Shown here in pieces: positions 38,473 through 48,536 of a DNA stretch of 64,000 nucleotides; positions within the stretch are counted from its first letter, which is position 1, and each line of letters begins with the position of its first letter. The DNA comes from Acidobacteriota bacterium (lineage in GTDB: Bacteria; Acidobacteriota; Blastocatellia; Pyrinomonadales; Pyrinomonadaceae). The notes under the pieces were generated by a model that was not told the DNA's origin, did not search any database, and was given only the letters and a program-made list of their open reading frames with translations. Where the stretch lies: positions 62,001 to 126,000 of the forward strand of contig JAOAPY010000023.1 in NCBI GenBank assembly GCA_025463135.1, written 5' to 3'. Made by a program: the position numbers and the translations under genes.

Positions 38473-39753
38473 TTAATATAGATTGAAGTTGTATTCCAAC
38501 TGCATATATACCGAGACTGGCTGGCCGTTGCGCACGGCCGGAACAAAACGAATCTGGCGCGCCGCCGCTATGGCTTTCTCTGTCAGTCCATCGGGCAGAA
38601 CTCTGATGGCCCTTATGCTGGTTACCTCGCCGGATTCCGAAAAGATCACGCTCAGGATCACACTGCCTGTGACCTGATTTTTTCTCGCGGCTTCCGTGTA
38701 TTGGGGTTCAGGTTTGGAAATCACTTTTGCGCGTTGAGTCACTTCAAAGATCTTGAATACCGTGTGCGCACCACGTGGGTCATTGCCTTTAGAACCACCC
38801 GGCCCTCGGCCACCTCCATCTTTGCTACCATCACCCATGTTCCCGTTATCGCCTTTGCCGACACCATTGCCGTTGCCATCTCCCACTCCTAATCCTTTAT
38901 TAGTGCCGATGCCCCCGCCGTCTCCTGGTCCATTTGATACGGCGGTTGATTTCGAACGCGAATCGCCGTAGGCAACAAAAGGCAGGTTCTTCCAAAGCGC
39001 CGGATCAAGATCGACACCCGCAGCCAACGATGGATTCGGTAAGGGCGGACTGATGCGCGCAGGAACATCTGAAGGTGGGGGGACCTTGCCCTGTTGTGCC
39101 GCCTGTTGGTTGTGATCTCCTCCACTGCCGCCGCCGTGGGCCGGCTTTGGTTCAGCCTCCGATCCTTCGCCCTTTCCTATCGAAAGGCCTACTCGCCCAT
39201 TCGAGCCGACACCAACTCCAGTCCCTTCAGGCTTTGGCGGCTCACTCGGCAGGTTGAACGCGAGCATTTCAACCACCTCTTCGCGGTCTTGATCGGCGAC
39301 TGGGATCTTTGGCGTCCGTCCCATGAGAACCAAAGCCAGGATCGCGGAAAGAACTAAGAGCACCGCGGTGACGGTACCGGCCACGGCATTTGGTTGACGC
39401 AGCAGCGCGTTGAGACTAGCTATTGACGCGCCGGCCGCGCGCTTGCCTACTTTGATTGGATGGCGTTTGAAGTCGGGCCACGCTCGCCGCAATTGCGCAA
39501 CATTGAATGAAAGCTCTTCTCTGAGGCGAAACCACAGACCAACTGTACTGATCATTGTCAGCTTGAACTCAGGCTGGTTGGTCGACGCCTGAAAATACGT
39601 CGACTGAGCGAGGACAAAATTGTGCGCATGCGAATCGCCGGGCACTTTCCTGCCGACGAGTGCGGCCGCCAGACTATTCAACGGTGAGCCATCCACCGGG
39701 CAGAAACTGAACTTGTCTGCAAACTCTTCCTGACAGGCATTGCATCTTTTCAT
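38473..39753 (-). CDS. TonB-like energy transducer with zinc-ribbon N-terminus
   Basis: 426 residues from the ATG at 39753 (GGAGG site). The N-terminus MKRCNACQEEFADKFSFCPVDG is a small Cys4 zinc ribbon in the cytoplasm. A membrane helix (VTAVLLVLSAILALVLMG) follows, then a Pro/Gly-rich periplasmic linker, and a TonB C-terminal domain (PEPQYTEAARKNQVTGSVILSVIFSESGEV ... IRFVPAVRNGQPVSV). From family knowledge it delivers inner-membrane energy to receptors such as the one at 29262. A leftward frame extension to 40137 is not supported. Confidence 0.88.
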   Translation of the reverse strand: MKRCNACQEEFADKFSFCPVDGSPLNSLAAALVGRKVPGDSHAHNFVLAQSTYFQASTNQPEFKLTMISTVGLWFRLREELSFNVAQLRRAWPDFKRHPIKVGKRAAGASIASLNALLRQPNAVAGTVTAVLLVLSAILALVLMGRTPKIPVADQDREEVVEMLAFNLPSEPPKPEGTGVGVGSNGRVGLSIGKGEGSEAEPKPAHGGGSGGDHNQQAAQQGKVPPPSDVPARISPPLPNPSLAAGVDLDPALWKNLPFVAYGDSRSKSTAVSNGPGDGGGIGTNKGLGVGDGNGNGVGKGDNGNMGDGSKDGGGRGPGGSKGNDPRGAHTVFKIFEVTQRAKVISKPEPQYTEAARKNQVTGSVILSVIFSESGEVTSIRAIRVLPDGLTEKAIAAARQIRFVPAVRNGQPVSVYMQLEYNFNLY

Positions 39754-40177
39754 GGGAACCTCCGGGTGTGTGGGTGTAGAGCGGGGAGACGCAAAGCCAA
39801 GCTGGTAGTTGTCAATCCAGAAAATCGTGGCGGTAACACGCCGATCCAGCGCGACAGGCACTTCTGGTGTCCGCCAAATCCGGAGCAGCGCCGTCAGATA
39901 CTTTTCTGCCAGATCATTTTCTATTGATACCTTGATGACGTCTTTGGCCATGGGGATCGCTGCCCAGTGCTTCGCCCCGCGGAATCTTGTGGCGACTCCG
40001 ATCATTGAGCGGGTTCCAGAAAGAAAACTACTAATGCTTATTACCCGAGAAGGTGCGAAAGATACGGGGCGTTCTATCTTTGTGGTAATTGAGAGACCCT
40101 TGTGTCGACCGCAGGCATTGAATCGAAGGCGATGCATAACCCCACAATGCCACCTCGAATGAGCCCGCTGGAATAAA
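39754..40177. other. Gene-free gap upstream of the TonB-like gene
   Basis: About 420 bp. One frame stays open (a minus-strand extension of the TonB-like gene) but has no ribosome site and no recognisable domain. I see no other gene here. Confidence 0.45.
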
Positions 40178-40323
40178 GGCAGTCAGGAAGGGAACCCTGT
40201 CCCCGCTCGACATCGCAACTTTCCAGCGGCGAGAGTTCTGAAGCGATGAAAGCATTGAAGGGCAACACTTTTGCTTGCGTGATTCTTCAGTTGAGCGGGG
40301 ACAGCGTCCCCTTCCTAACTACC
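40178..40323. repeat. REPIN-like element, family A, copy 3
   Basis: Inverted ends at about 40178-40211 and 40289-40323; the palindrome cores carry one change each (GGGAACCCTGTCCCC and GGGGACAGCGTCCCC). It is the last repeat before the tRNA gene and the mobile element, so it belongs to the chromosome side. Confidence 0.88.
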
Positions 40324-40577
40324 CTTATCCGGAGGTGAGGTTTGATTGCAGCTTGAGAGCTAAAGGAACGCCGGTTAACAGGCGCATGGAGTACCACCTT
40401 CAGGAGGGCTTTGCGCCGACCTATGAGCGACTCGAGTCGGTACTCTATGCGCCTCTTATGATCGAGCAACAGTTTTCGGGAACGCGTTCTGTTAGACCAC
40501 GTTGGAAAACTCCTCGTTCACCGACGCGTATTTGACACTGCTCAAACTTCTACAGTAGTTTTAATCATCCTGCGTGC

Positions 40578-40653
<76 letters not shown>

Positions 40654-40713
40654 ATTACTTCAATCACTTACGAGATCTTGCCATTTCGCCGCGGGTCCAG
40701 AAAGGTCCATTAA

Positions 40714-41928
40714 CTAAATCACTGCCCTACGCATACCTGGAAGAAGCATCTTCACAACCTTGTTCTGCGCCTCTCGCTTTTCATCTGTCACAGCTTGGAC
40801 GTAGGTGTCCATGGTGACCTTGAGATTGGCGTGACGCATGAGCTCCTGAATGACTTTGGGGTTCTCTCCATTGGCATTCAGGATCGTCCCAAACGTATGA
40901 CGGAAGGTATGCCAGCCGATATGCTTCCGTAAGCCAATTTTGTCCGCCGCTCGCTTGATGTAAACGCGATAGATAGACTTTGGCCAATACGGCTGCGTAC
41001 CTTTCTTGGCAGGGCTTGCATACACCCAGTCGCCGGGACGGTTGTAAATCGTTTTCATCTTCCAGAGCCGAAGTGATTTCGCCAATTCCGCGTTCATAGG
41101 AATTGGCTTTTGCGAAGCTTCGGTTTTTGGCGGCCCAATTCTCTGCTTCACAATCGAGCGCCGGATGTAAATGACACTTTTCTTGAAATCCACATCCTCC
41201 CATTTGAGTCCCAACAATTCGCCGACTCGCAAACCACTTGCGCCGTCCAGAAAGACAGCCGTACGGAAAGGCTCTGGAATGGCATCCAGTAGTTTGACGA
41301 GTTCGTCGATTGTCAGAATCTCGGGAACCGATTGTCGTTTGGCGCTTTGTCGAACACTCGTGATCGGGTTCCTCGTGGCCCATTCCCACCGAATCGCGTG
41401 AGCATAAAGCGCGCTCATGATATTTCTGATCTTTGCCTTGCTGCCTCTGGCCAGCGGATCACCATTCTCGAAACTGAGAGTCTTCAGCCATTGCTCTACT
41501 GCCACAGCTTTGACCTCAGACAAACGGTGGGACCGCCAGCGAGGTAAAATCCACTTCCTCAAATAGCCATCGTATGTATCCTGCGTGGACCATGACTTTC
41601 GCTCGTCCTCATCCGAGATTCTCTCCGGGTCTTCCTTAAAGAAGATATCCGGTAGTTCGTGTTCTCGATAGTGGTAGACTAAAGCTTCCACGCTAATATC
41701 CTTGTTGGCTCCTTGAAGAGTGAGTTGGTTGGCGTTTAGGCGCAAGCCATCTAAAGCAGCTTGAGCGAGTGACTCCTTCGGATAATCCTCGAAAGAACCG
41801 ACGATCTTCGACCGCCGCTTGCGAGTTCCATCTGTTTGAGCCTCTCGCCATCGGTATTCCCAAACTTTACTTCCGTCCTTGCGCCTGCTAAGTCGCAGTT
41901 GGCCTCGTTGGTAACGTGCACACCTCAT
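40714..41928 (-). CDS. Tyrosine recombinase integrase
   Basis: 404 residues. The N-terminal part resembles arm-binding and core-binding domains (WREAQTDGTRKRRSK ... TQDTYDGYLRKWILP). The catalytic residues are all visible: R234 (SGLRVGELLGL), H340-x-x-R343 (GWHTFRHTFG), H366 (RHAN) and nucleophile Y376 (MDTYVQAV). It should catalyse integration into and excision from the tRNA-Glu site. It is followed upstream on the same strand by an excisionase-like gene, 9 bp apart. Confidence 0.97.
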   Translation of the reverse strand: MRCARYQRGQLRLSRRKDGSKVWEYRWREAQTDGTRKRRSKIVGSFEDYPKESLAQAALDGLRLNANQLTLQGANKDISVEALVYHYREHELPDIFFKEDPERISDEDERKSWSTQDTYDGYLRKWILPRWRSHRLSEVKAVAVEQWLKTLSFENGDPLARGSKAKIRNIMSALYAHAIRWEWATRNPITSVRQSAKRQSVPEILTIDELVKLLDAIPEPFRTAVFLDGASGLRVGELLGLKWEDVDFKKSVIYIRRSIVKQRIGPPKTEASQKPIPMNAELAKSLRLWKMKTIYNRPGDWVYASPAKKGTQPYWPKSIYRVYIKRAADKIGLRKHIGWHTFRHTFGTILNANGENPKVIQELMRHANLKVTMDTYVQAVTDEKREAQNKVVKMLLPGMRRAVI

Positions 41929-41937
41929 ATTTTCTCC

Positions 41938-42186
41938 TTACGAATTGAGGCGGCATGGATAGCTGACCGAGCTTACCTTACTAGTCAACCAATCGTCGAG
42001 ATCGATGCGGCGAAATCTCCAAAGCCTGCCGATTTGAATTGATGGGATCTCGCCGCGTTTTGCCATTCGCGTCAAAGTGCGTGGGTGTATACGAAGATAT
42101 TGTGCAGCTTCACCGCTATTCCAAATTGGTCCAAGTGGCTGCTGAATCTGCGGGAATAAAGAAGCGGTCTTACGTACGGTGTTCAT
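41938..42186 (-). CDS. Excisionase-like helix-turn-helix protein
   Basis: About 82 residues from the ATG at 42186 (GAGGG site). The core LGPIWNSGEAAQYLRIHPRTLTRMAKRGEIPSIQIGRLW is cut here as GEAAQYLRIHPRTLTRMA and RLWRFRRIDLDDWL: a MerR-like winged helix of the excisionase/DNA-binding HTH_17 family. It lies directly upstream of the integrase on the same strand, so it probably directs excision or controls integrase expression. Confidence 0.9.
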   Translation of the reverse strand: MNTVRKTASLFPQIQQPLGPIWNSGEAAQYLRIHPRTLTRMAKRGEIPSIQIGRLWRFRRIDLDDWLTSKVSSVSYPCRLNS

Positions 42187-42416
42187 ATGATCCCTCATTC
42201 GCGAAGAGCGCCTGGGCAACGCAAATCACCCGGCAGTAATGCGAACGAGTGGCTTCAAGCAGCGTGCCACGAAACTTTTATTGCAGTTAGAAGCTTTCAG
42301 TGAGGAAATAGCTGCAGAACACGCGCTTTACTGTTGGGAGGCGCGCGAGCTTCGCAATTCTGAGGCGCGAAGTTTGGCTTACCTGTTGTAAAACACAACT
42401 ACATCTATTCGACTGC

Positions 42417-43007
42417 TTACATGACGTCATCCGTCTCTGACTGGTCATAAACGAAGGTCCCCTGGCGGTCTTCATTGTCACTGCCATTGTTAGCTGAATC
42501 TAATTCGGCCGCATCAAGCTCCTTCTTGATGTCCTCAGCTAACCCGTAGGCGAAGCCCTTGGCCGCTGCGCTCTGCTCGTCGAAAAGTTCGGCAATCTCC
42601 GCAGTGCTCCTGCCCTTCTCCTTGAAGGCGGGAGTCAAAAGGAGTTCCCAGAGACTCACTTTTCCCGACCGGGCCTCTACTAACGCTTCCTGTATCAACT
42701 CCAAGCTCACGCTCTGAATACGGAAGGACGTCTGTCCCTGGCAGATCATTCTCAACAAGAGAGTCTGGATTGTCTGGAGTGTCTGAGAGATGTCCTGAGC
42801 AGGCGGAGGCGGCTCGGCCTCCGTGCGCTGAACGGATTTCCGACGGCGGGCCGAAAGGGCTTCATCGACCAACTGCCGGACTAACGGCGCTTCCTTTTGA
42901 GATCCCGACGCTTCCATGAGGGCTTTTATCTGGACCTCTTGGTCAACGTAGAGATTCAGCGAAGTTATCCTCTTTACCAGACTTCTTTTGGTGCTTCGTG
43001 CTCCCAT
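42417..43007 (-). CDS. Element-encoded protein with possible ribbon-helix-helix start
   Basis: About 196 residues from the ATG at 43007 (GGGGAG site). The start ITSLNLYVDQEVQIKALMEASG ... is split here: ITSLNLYVDQEV, then EAPLVRQLVDEAL, which has the strand-helix-helix rhythm of RHH DNA-binding proteins (as in relaxosome accessory proteins). The rest is helical and acidic, ending QSETDDVM. I do not recognise a named family. An inverted repeat sits about 100 bp upstream and may be its operator. Confidence 0.7.
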   Translation of the reverse strand: MGARSTKRSLVKRITSLNLYVDQEVQIKALMEASGSQKEAPLVRQLVDEALSARRRKSVQRTEAEPPPPAQDISQTLQTIQTLLLRMICQGQTSFRIQSVSLELIQEALVEARSGKVSLWELLLTPAFKEKGRSTAEIAELFDEQSAAAKGFAYGLAEDIKKELDAAELDSANNGSDNEDRQGTFVYDQSETDDVM

Positions 43008-43106
43008 TTTTTTCACTCCCCATACTTTATTTGGCGAAAGCGGTGACCTCCGAAATCAACGAAAACTAGAGCCGCAAGTCATTGAGCCGAAGGCGGTTTG
43101 ATCGGT

Positions 43107-43144
43107 TCTTGAGTTTCTCAAGATTATAAATAAAGATTCTTGAG
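43107..43144. promoter_or_regulatory. Inverted plus direct TCTTGAG repeat, possible operator or oriT part
   Basis: TCTTGAG (43107-43113) pairs with CTCAAGA (43117-43123), and TTCTTGAG recurs at 43137-43144, in AT-rich DNA upstream of the RHH-like gene. The spacing suits an RHH operator; a role as a transfer origin is possible but unproven. The following 43145-43423 has no gene that I can support. Confidence 0.5.
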
Positions 43145-43423
43145 TCTAGAGTTGTTGATAACAAAGACCTTAAGGCTTAACCGAGCCCGCTTTTTCAGCT
43201 CTATCTTGTCTGCCCACTTTATTGCTTTGCTTTATTGCCTTTTTGCCTACCACCTAAGACGACAAACGGAGGTCAAACTTCCAGCCAAACCAGCAGTCAA
43301 CGAATCTTTTTCAGACCACCAGTAACCGACCGGCAGACTGAAGACGAAGCCAGTTGATCGATAGGAGTCCAACGCGTAAAACAACAGCTAACGCTGGGAG
43401 ACAGGAAACTTGGAAACCACGAG

Positions 43424-43483
43424 GGTGCGCGTGAGCGCGCGAAACCCAAACCTTAGCCCAGCGAGGTTTTGGTCTTCATTCAC
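43424..43483. repeat. Element-specific GC hairpin repeat, copy 1
   Basis: Starts with GCGCGTGAGCGCGCGAA, a short hairpin, and continues with a G-rich/T-rich tail (GCGAGGTTTTGGTCTT). A related copy lies at 50043-50100. Both are in gene-free stretches at the edges of the anti-restriction block. No gene is seen from here to 43653. Confidence 0.65.
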
Positions 43484-43653
43484 CCAAAAACCCGGACATA
43501 ACCAACTTGGGCCAGAGATGTAGAAAGCGACGGTTCGCACTCCGCTTTTTTTGACGTCGCCTAAGGGCTCAGCGACAAAACGACGGCTCGCATTCCGCGC
43601 CCGTATGTGGGCGTGAAGCCAAGCTCTAATAATAGGCAGGCACAGGTATGGGT

Positions 43654-44037
43654 CTAGCGTTTGAACTCGTAGAGGTAACAGGCCAGGTTGGCGTGGAAGC
43701 GCCGGCTCAAACTCCCAAGCGGGAATCGAGGCAAGGGATTGAGCTTTTCCCATCGTCTCCGCAGTCGAGCAACGGCTTTCGGACGTATGCGCATAAGTCG
43801 CCGGAAACGGTCCTGGTTCCAGTCGGCACGAGCGTAGGTGAACTCCCTGTCGAGTCTCATCAAAAGGGTCATAGCTTGGGCAGCTAGTTTGCGATCTGAC
43901 AATAGGACTACTTGCTGCCTAGGAGTGAATGGGACGGAATAGACATAGCACCGAATTGTCGGATTCCAGTCATTGGAATGCGCGTCGCTCAGGACGGCCA
44001 TTTCTTCAACGCAACTGACTATTGGAAGTGTCGGCAT
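43654..44037 (-). CDS. Small unknown protein downstream of the methyltransferase-helicase
   Basis: About 127 residues from the ATG at 44037, which lies 10 bp after the stop of the large gene with GAGG just ahead, so translation is probably coupled. It is basic, with SVPFTPRQQVVLLSDRKLAAQAMTL and a C-terminus RFHANLACYLYEFKR. I do not recognise the family. The longer open frame (to 44214) overlaps the large gene and is not used. Confidence 0.65.
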   Translation of the reverse strand: MPTLPIVSCVEEMAVLSDAHSNDWNPTIRCYVYSVPFTPRQQVVLLSDRKLAAQAMTLLMRLDREFTYARADWNQDRFRRLMRIRPKAVARLRRRWEKLNPLPRFPLGSLSRRFHANLACYLYEFKR

Positions 44038-44047
44038 TGTCTTAACC

Positions 44048-47000
44048 TCATCCGAAGTCCAGAGCCAGTTGGATTTCGTCAACCTCTCGAACGGGTTGCG
44101 AGGGTCGCGCAAAATAAAACGCGGGGAGCGCCCAAGCCGCCTCGGTGGTTTCAATCTCTTTCGCTTGCTTGGCTGCGGACTGCTGCGGCGTCGGCTCGGC
44201 TTCGACAGCAACAAACCACTCGTTCAGGTCAATGATCTGGAGCGGTGCCAACTCGGTCGGTTCAATCTCCGCGATCGGTTCGTCGTCGGTCAAAGCGTCG
44301 CTTGCCAGCACTGGATAACGCGATAGTAAGTCAGTCAGCACAGCGATTCCGGGTTCCTCATCGGTCGGGACAAAGAAACGCTGTTTCCAATCGATCGTTT
44401 CGTTGATTAGACCAAGGCTGCGAATTTCGGCGAACCTGTATGGATCGACTCCGATTAGCTCTATGACCGGATCTCGGTGAATCACTCTCCGGCAAAGCTT
44501 CAAACCGGAAACAAGCTTCACTTCTTCGCTTTCGTCCAGGATGCCGGTAAAGATTTCTTCCGGCTCTCGAAGATCGCGCGTCGCGCCAAGCGCCGCGACA
44601 ATGGGGCCAACCTGCTCTGGTGGTATCCGTATGCCGACAATCCGCTGACCGTCGTCCGTAGTCACTCGGACAACACGCAAGCGGGCTTCTTCGTGCGTCT
44701 TGAATCTTTGCCATAAGGGAATGATCGCCCCGCCTATGATGTGAGTCTCTAAAGTGTCAATCGGCGGCACAGCTGCATGTTTCTTGATCCACCAATCACG
44801 GGCTTTCGAGGGAATCACGGCGCGATACTTCTCGCTTAGCTCGTCGTCGTGAATGTAACTACTTCGCGCCGCTTCCGGTTTCCAGATCGCGAACGTGCGA
44901 TAGCTGTTTCCGTTCTCGGCGTTTGTATGTAGTCCAGACTCGATTGCGAGAATGAAGTGACCGTTCTTCCGATGGCGAAAGAATGCACCGGTCTTTCGCT
45001 TTCGAACGCCCTCGGCTTCGTCGAAGCTGACAGCCTTCGAGGGCACGTCAATCTCTAAGGTGTAATGGGTGGTCTGGGCGTTGGTGATTTCGTCGGTATG
45101 CACTACGCGCGATGGCTTGGCGATCCGTATAGCCAGCGCTTTGATATCGGTCACTCCTTCGTCAAATGTCCCGTTCGCCTTCGCATACCTAACAGTCTGA
45201 TCGAACAAGTCAACGAAGTGGTCAAACAGCGCGTTCTGATGGTCAACGTCGAGCGCCAATACGCGGTTAAGGAATCGGGGCACGTTGTAGAGATCATCCT
45301 TACGCACTTCTTCGCAGCCGTCGCGGTTCCTCACAAGTAAACCGATATCGCGCAAGGTCTGACGTGGGTTCCCGATTCCTGGGACATTGCCGCTTTCGAC
45401 AATGCGTCGAAGCATTAGGCACAACGCGGCGCGCCCTTCTTCAGTCTCAAAGTTGTACTTCGCGAGATCGCCGCTGTCGGCACTTCGGCGGTCGCCTTTG
45501 GTCAACGCTCCCAGACTGCCCAGCCGTCGCGCGATGGTTGAACTAAAGCGCTTTTCGCCGCCTAGCTCGGTTGACAGTAAGACGTATTCGGGCGGCACTG
45601 CTTGATCTGAGCGATGCGTGCGGCCAAAAGTCTGCATTTGCTTGTCCGCACTCCAACCAAGCTCAAGCGTGACGTGTACTCGACGCTGCCTGTTCTCCGC
45701 GCGGTTGGAAGCATGAAGCGAGATCCCCATAGCGGCGGCATCGCTGATAATCGAAACGCGCTTCTTGCCCGCTTGAAACTGTGCCATTTCGTGAACGTTG
45801 GTTCGGTGCATGGCTACACCTTCCGGCGCTCGCTTTTTGTATTCGACTCGTCCGCGTGAGTCGCGAATGAGGCGGCGCGTTCTTCCGGTAAGCTCGGCAA
45901 CATTGCGCTCGCCAAGGTGATTGACAAGCTGGTCTAGCGGGTTTTCGGGAAGCTCTAAGGCTGACAAGCCGTCTATTATTTCCTGCTTCATCCGTAAGGC
46001 TTCTTTGCTCTGTACGATGTTGTTCTGCGCGTCTCTCACCGGAACCTGTATTGTCTTGCCGGTCCCCGGGTCTGTTACGTCTTGGTAGAGCGTCGTCGGA
46101 AACCCGCGATCGACCATGGCGGCGATCACTTCGCGGGGTGAGAAATCCAAATCCTCAAGTATCCCGCCATTCCCTGTCGCCTTTGCAACCTGCTCCTTTG
46201 TTCGAGCCTCGCCAGTTCCTACCAGTGAGATCACAACTGACTTGCCTTCGCTCAAGGCGGCTTCGGTTTCCGCTATCACACTCGGCACTTTGAAAGCGCA
46301 AATCACTTGGCGAAAGAAACGCTGATGATCTCCCCAAAACTTATTGAGCGCGACCGCTCGCGCACGTGGCCCGCCATTCGTGACTTCCAAGGCCGCGTCG
46401 ATGTTGCGTAATACGCTTTGCCACGCATCGGCGGCGCGGTTGTACATTTCGCGCTGCTGCGGTGTTAGTTGGTGGATGCGCTCTCGATATTCAACGGCCT
46501 TGCCGCTCTGAGGGCATACGCCGAATGAGATAGAACCGGATAGATACATGCCAAGGGCTTTCATATCGCGGCTGACCATTTCCATGGCGCCCACGCCGCC
46601 GGATTCAATCTCTTGCATGAACTCTTGAAAGCCGCCGGGAAAGCTGGTGCCAATACCCCAAAGTCCAAGCCTTGTCATATAGGCCATATTCCGAACGTCT
46701 GTTGCTCCCGTGGCTGATGAATAGACCACGCGGTAGTCTGCGTTTCGCTCCGGGTCTTGTAGGTCAATTACAGCCTGTCCGGTGAGGGTTGGTTCTCCGC
46801 GTCCCCCTGCAAGGGCATTCTTGGCCTTGTGTGCCTCGTCAAAGATGACTACGCCGTCCGAACCAAGCCAGCGTTGGATTTGGTCTAGGCGTTTCTCTCC
46901 CGTTTTAGCTGCGGCGATCAGGGATGAATAAGAACTAAAGATAACGCCGCGAGGTAAGGCGATCTCTCCGGCTGGCGGGTAATCATTGATTCGCGCTAGT

Positions 47001-48448
47001 GCGATGTTCTCTAGACCTAAGTCAGTGAGATCGCGGCGGGCTGATTCGAGTAGGTCATTGTTGACGGAAAGCCAGATCGCCCGTTGCCGGTCTTGATTCC
47101 AATTGTCGGCGATGATGCCGGCAAGTACGCGGCCTTTGCCGACTCCGGTGCCGTCGCCAACAAAGAACCCTGCGCGTGATGCGTCCGGCAGTCTTTGCTC
47201 GTGTCGCTGTCCAGCATAGATAACGCGTTCAAGCTGAATGTCTGATAGTCGTCCTTCGCTGGTAATCTCCGGCGCGAGGTGTGGCTTGTAAGTAATATCA
47301 GGCGGGACCACTGCGGCCATTGATGCCGATTCCACGATTACGGCCGGGTGAGGTTTGCCGCCTCTTAGCTTCGTTGGCACGTAAGGGACAAACAGATTTC
47401 CACTTGGTTCTTCGGGATCGTCGTCCGGCTCATTGGTTGGTGCCGTCTCAACTAAGTGCTTGAGCGCTTCCCAGGCATCCTCAAGCGTTGCAGCGCTGCC
47501 CCAGCTGATCTGCTTTAGCTGCTCCTGCCAGTTCGCTCCGGGCGTTTCTCCGGTCTTGTCTATGACAAGGACTTGAACATCGGGCGCGGCTCCGTATTTC
47601 GCATACTCTTTGCCGTCGAGGGTAAGGTTTGCGCGGATATTGCAGAGACAGGCGATCCGTTGCCACCATTCGCTAAAGCTCGGATGGTGAAAGCTCATTG
47701 CTTCGCTGACTATTGCGACCATTCGTCCACCGTCTTTCAATCGTCGTAAGGCCGTGGCTACGTGCCGCGCTCCGTGAATTGGATTTGTGCTCTTAACTCT
47801 GCCGCTGGTGGAGCTAAACGGCGGATTCATCAGGACGGCGGTTGGCTGAATCTCGGCGGGTAACAAGTCGTCGATGAACTCGGCATCAAGCGGAAGCGGA
47901 TCGAAGTTCAGCACACAACGAAGCAAAGAAAATCGCCGCAAGCTAGTCTCATTGCATATAACCTTCGCTCCGATCGCGTGAGGCCAAATCGCAAGGCTTC
48001 CGGTTCCGGCTGATGGTTCTAAAACGATATCGCTCGGCTGCGGATTCAATAGCCGCGCGGCGAGGTAAGCAAGCGTCGGCGGTGTCGAGAATTGCTGTAG
48101 CTCGGTTTGCTCTAACGTGCGATCCGTTTGTCGTGGTAGTCGCTGCATCAATGGGCGCAAAACGGAAGCAAGCGCTTCGGTCACGTCCATCTGCATTAGC
48201 TCTGCGGCGTGTTTCTCTAATAGATAGTTATTGACGGCGATTTCTACGGCGTCGTAAGCATCGCGCGGTGTGTATCTGCCTTGCGCTCTACTGCCGCCGA
48301 ATACTCGTTCTGCGGTTCTGGTTAGCTTCGGATTGTCAAACGGTTCTCCGTCCTCGATCCGTTCTTCTAACTCGGTGATCAGTTCGTGGATATTGCAGAC
48401 AAGCGCGTTTGTTCTGGCCGCGCAAACACCTGTACTCTGATCTGGCAT
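44048..48448 (-). CDS. Giant N6-adenine methyltransferase fused to Strawberry-notch-type helicase
   Basis: 1466 residues. An N-terminal helical part is followed by a methyltransferase (motif I EPSAGTGSLA near 144-153, motif IV NPPFSS near 208-213). Then comes an SF2 helicase: Walker A GDGTGVGKGRV near 430, DEAH box VIFDEAHKAKN near 537, and a C-terminal helicase lobe with FGRTHRSDQ. This order matches Strawberry-notch-like proteins on plasmids and phages. From knowledge of phage P1, its DarB protein has a similar methyltransferase-helicase make-up and protects incoming DNA from restriction. An anti-restriction role is inferred here. AGGAG precedes the ATG. Confidence 0.9.
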   Translation of the reverse strand: MPDQSTGVCAARTNALVCNIHELITELEERIEDGEPFDNPKLTRTAERVFGGSRAQGRYTPRDAYDAVEIAVNNYLLEKHAAELMQMDVTEALASVLRPLMQRLPRQTDRTLEQTELQQFSTPPTLAYLAARLLNPQPSDIVLEPSAGTGSLAIWPHAIGAKVICNETSLRRFSLLRCVLNFDPLPLDAEFIDDLLPAEIQPTAVLMNPPFSSTSGRVKSTNPIHGARHVATALRRLKDGGRMVAIVSEAMSFHHPSFSEWWQRIACLCNIRANLTLDGKEYAKYGAAPDVQVLVIDKTGETPGANWQEQLKQISWGSAATLEDAWEALKHLVETAPTNEPDDDPEEPSGNLFVPYVPTKLRGGKPHPAVIVESASMAAVVPPDITYKPHLAPEITSEGRLSDIQLERVIYAGQRHEQRLPDASRAGFFVGDGTGVGKGRVLAGIIADNWNQDRQRAIWLSVNNDLLESARRDLTDLGLENIALARINDYPPAGEIALPRGVIFSSYSSLIAAAKTGEKRLDQIQRWLGSDGVVIFDEAHKAKNALAGGRGEPTLTGQAVIDLQDPERNADYRVVYSSATGATDVRNMAYMTRLGLWGIGTSFPGGFQEFMQEIESGGVGAMEMVSRDMKALGMYLSGSISFGVCPQSGKAVEYRERIHQLTPQQREMYNRAADAWQSVLRNIDAALEVTNGGPRARAVALNKFWGDHQRFFRQVICAFKVPSVIAETEAALSEGKSVVISLVGTGEARTKEQVAKATGNGGILEDLDFSPREVIAAMVDRGFPTTLYQDVTDPGTGKTIQVPVRDAQNNIVQSKEALRMKQEIIDGLSALELPENPLDQLVNHLGERNVAELTGRTRRLIRDSRGRVEYKKRAPEGVAMHRTNVHEMAQFQAGKKRVSIISDAAAMGISLHASNRAENRQRRVHVTLELGWSADKQMQTFGRTHRSDQAVPPEYVLLSTELGGEKRFSSTIARRLGSLGALTKGDRRSADSGDLAKYNFETEEGRAALCLMLRRIVESGNVPGIGNPRQTLRDIGLLVRNRDGCEEVRKDDLYNVPRFLNRVLALDVDHQNALFDHFVDLFDQTVRYAKANGTFDEGVTDIKALAIRIAKPSRVVHTDEITNAQTTHYTLEIDVPSKAVSFDEAEGVRKRKTGAFFRHRKNGHFILAIESGLHTNAENGNSYRTFAIWKPEAARSSYIHDDELSEKYRAVIPSKARDWWIKKHAAVPPIDTLETHIIGGAIIPLWQRFKTHEEARLRVVRVTTDDGQRIVGIRIPPEQVGPIVAALGATRDLREPEEIFTGILDESEEVKLVSGLKLCRRVIHRDPVIELIGVDPYRFAEIRSLGLINETIDWKQRFFVPTDEEPGIAVLTDLLSRYPVLASDALTDDEPIAEIEPTELAPLQIIDLNEWFVAVEAEPTPQQSAAKQAKEIETTEAAWALPAFYFARPSQPVREVDEIQLALDFG

Positions 48449-48536
48449 CTGGCTTTCTCCTTGAAGTTGGGCAAAGTCACGGTGTAAGCGGCGCGGGTGG
48501 TAACAGCACCCGCGCCACTCTCTTCTTTGGCTGTCC

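Noticed and set aside
39754-40137. N-terminal extension of the TonB-like protein
   Set aside because: A GGAGG site and the zinc-ribbon start at 39753 define the gene; the extension has no motif.
40781-41389. 202-codon minus-strand frame overlapping the integrase
   Set aside because: Same region in another frame of a complete integrase with all catalytic residues; no family features.
43654-44214. 186-codon form of the small gene downstream of the methyltransferase-helicase
   Set aside because: The first 59 codons overlap the end of the large gene in another frame; the ATG at 44037 has the ribosome site.
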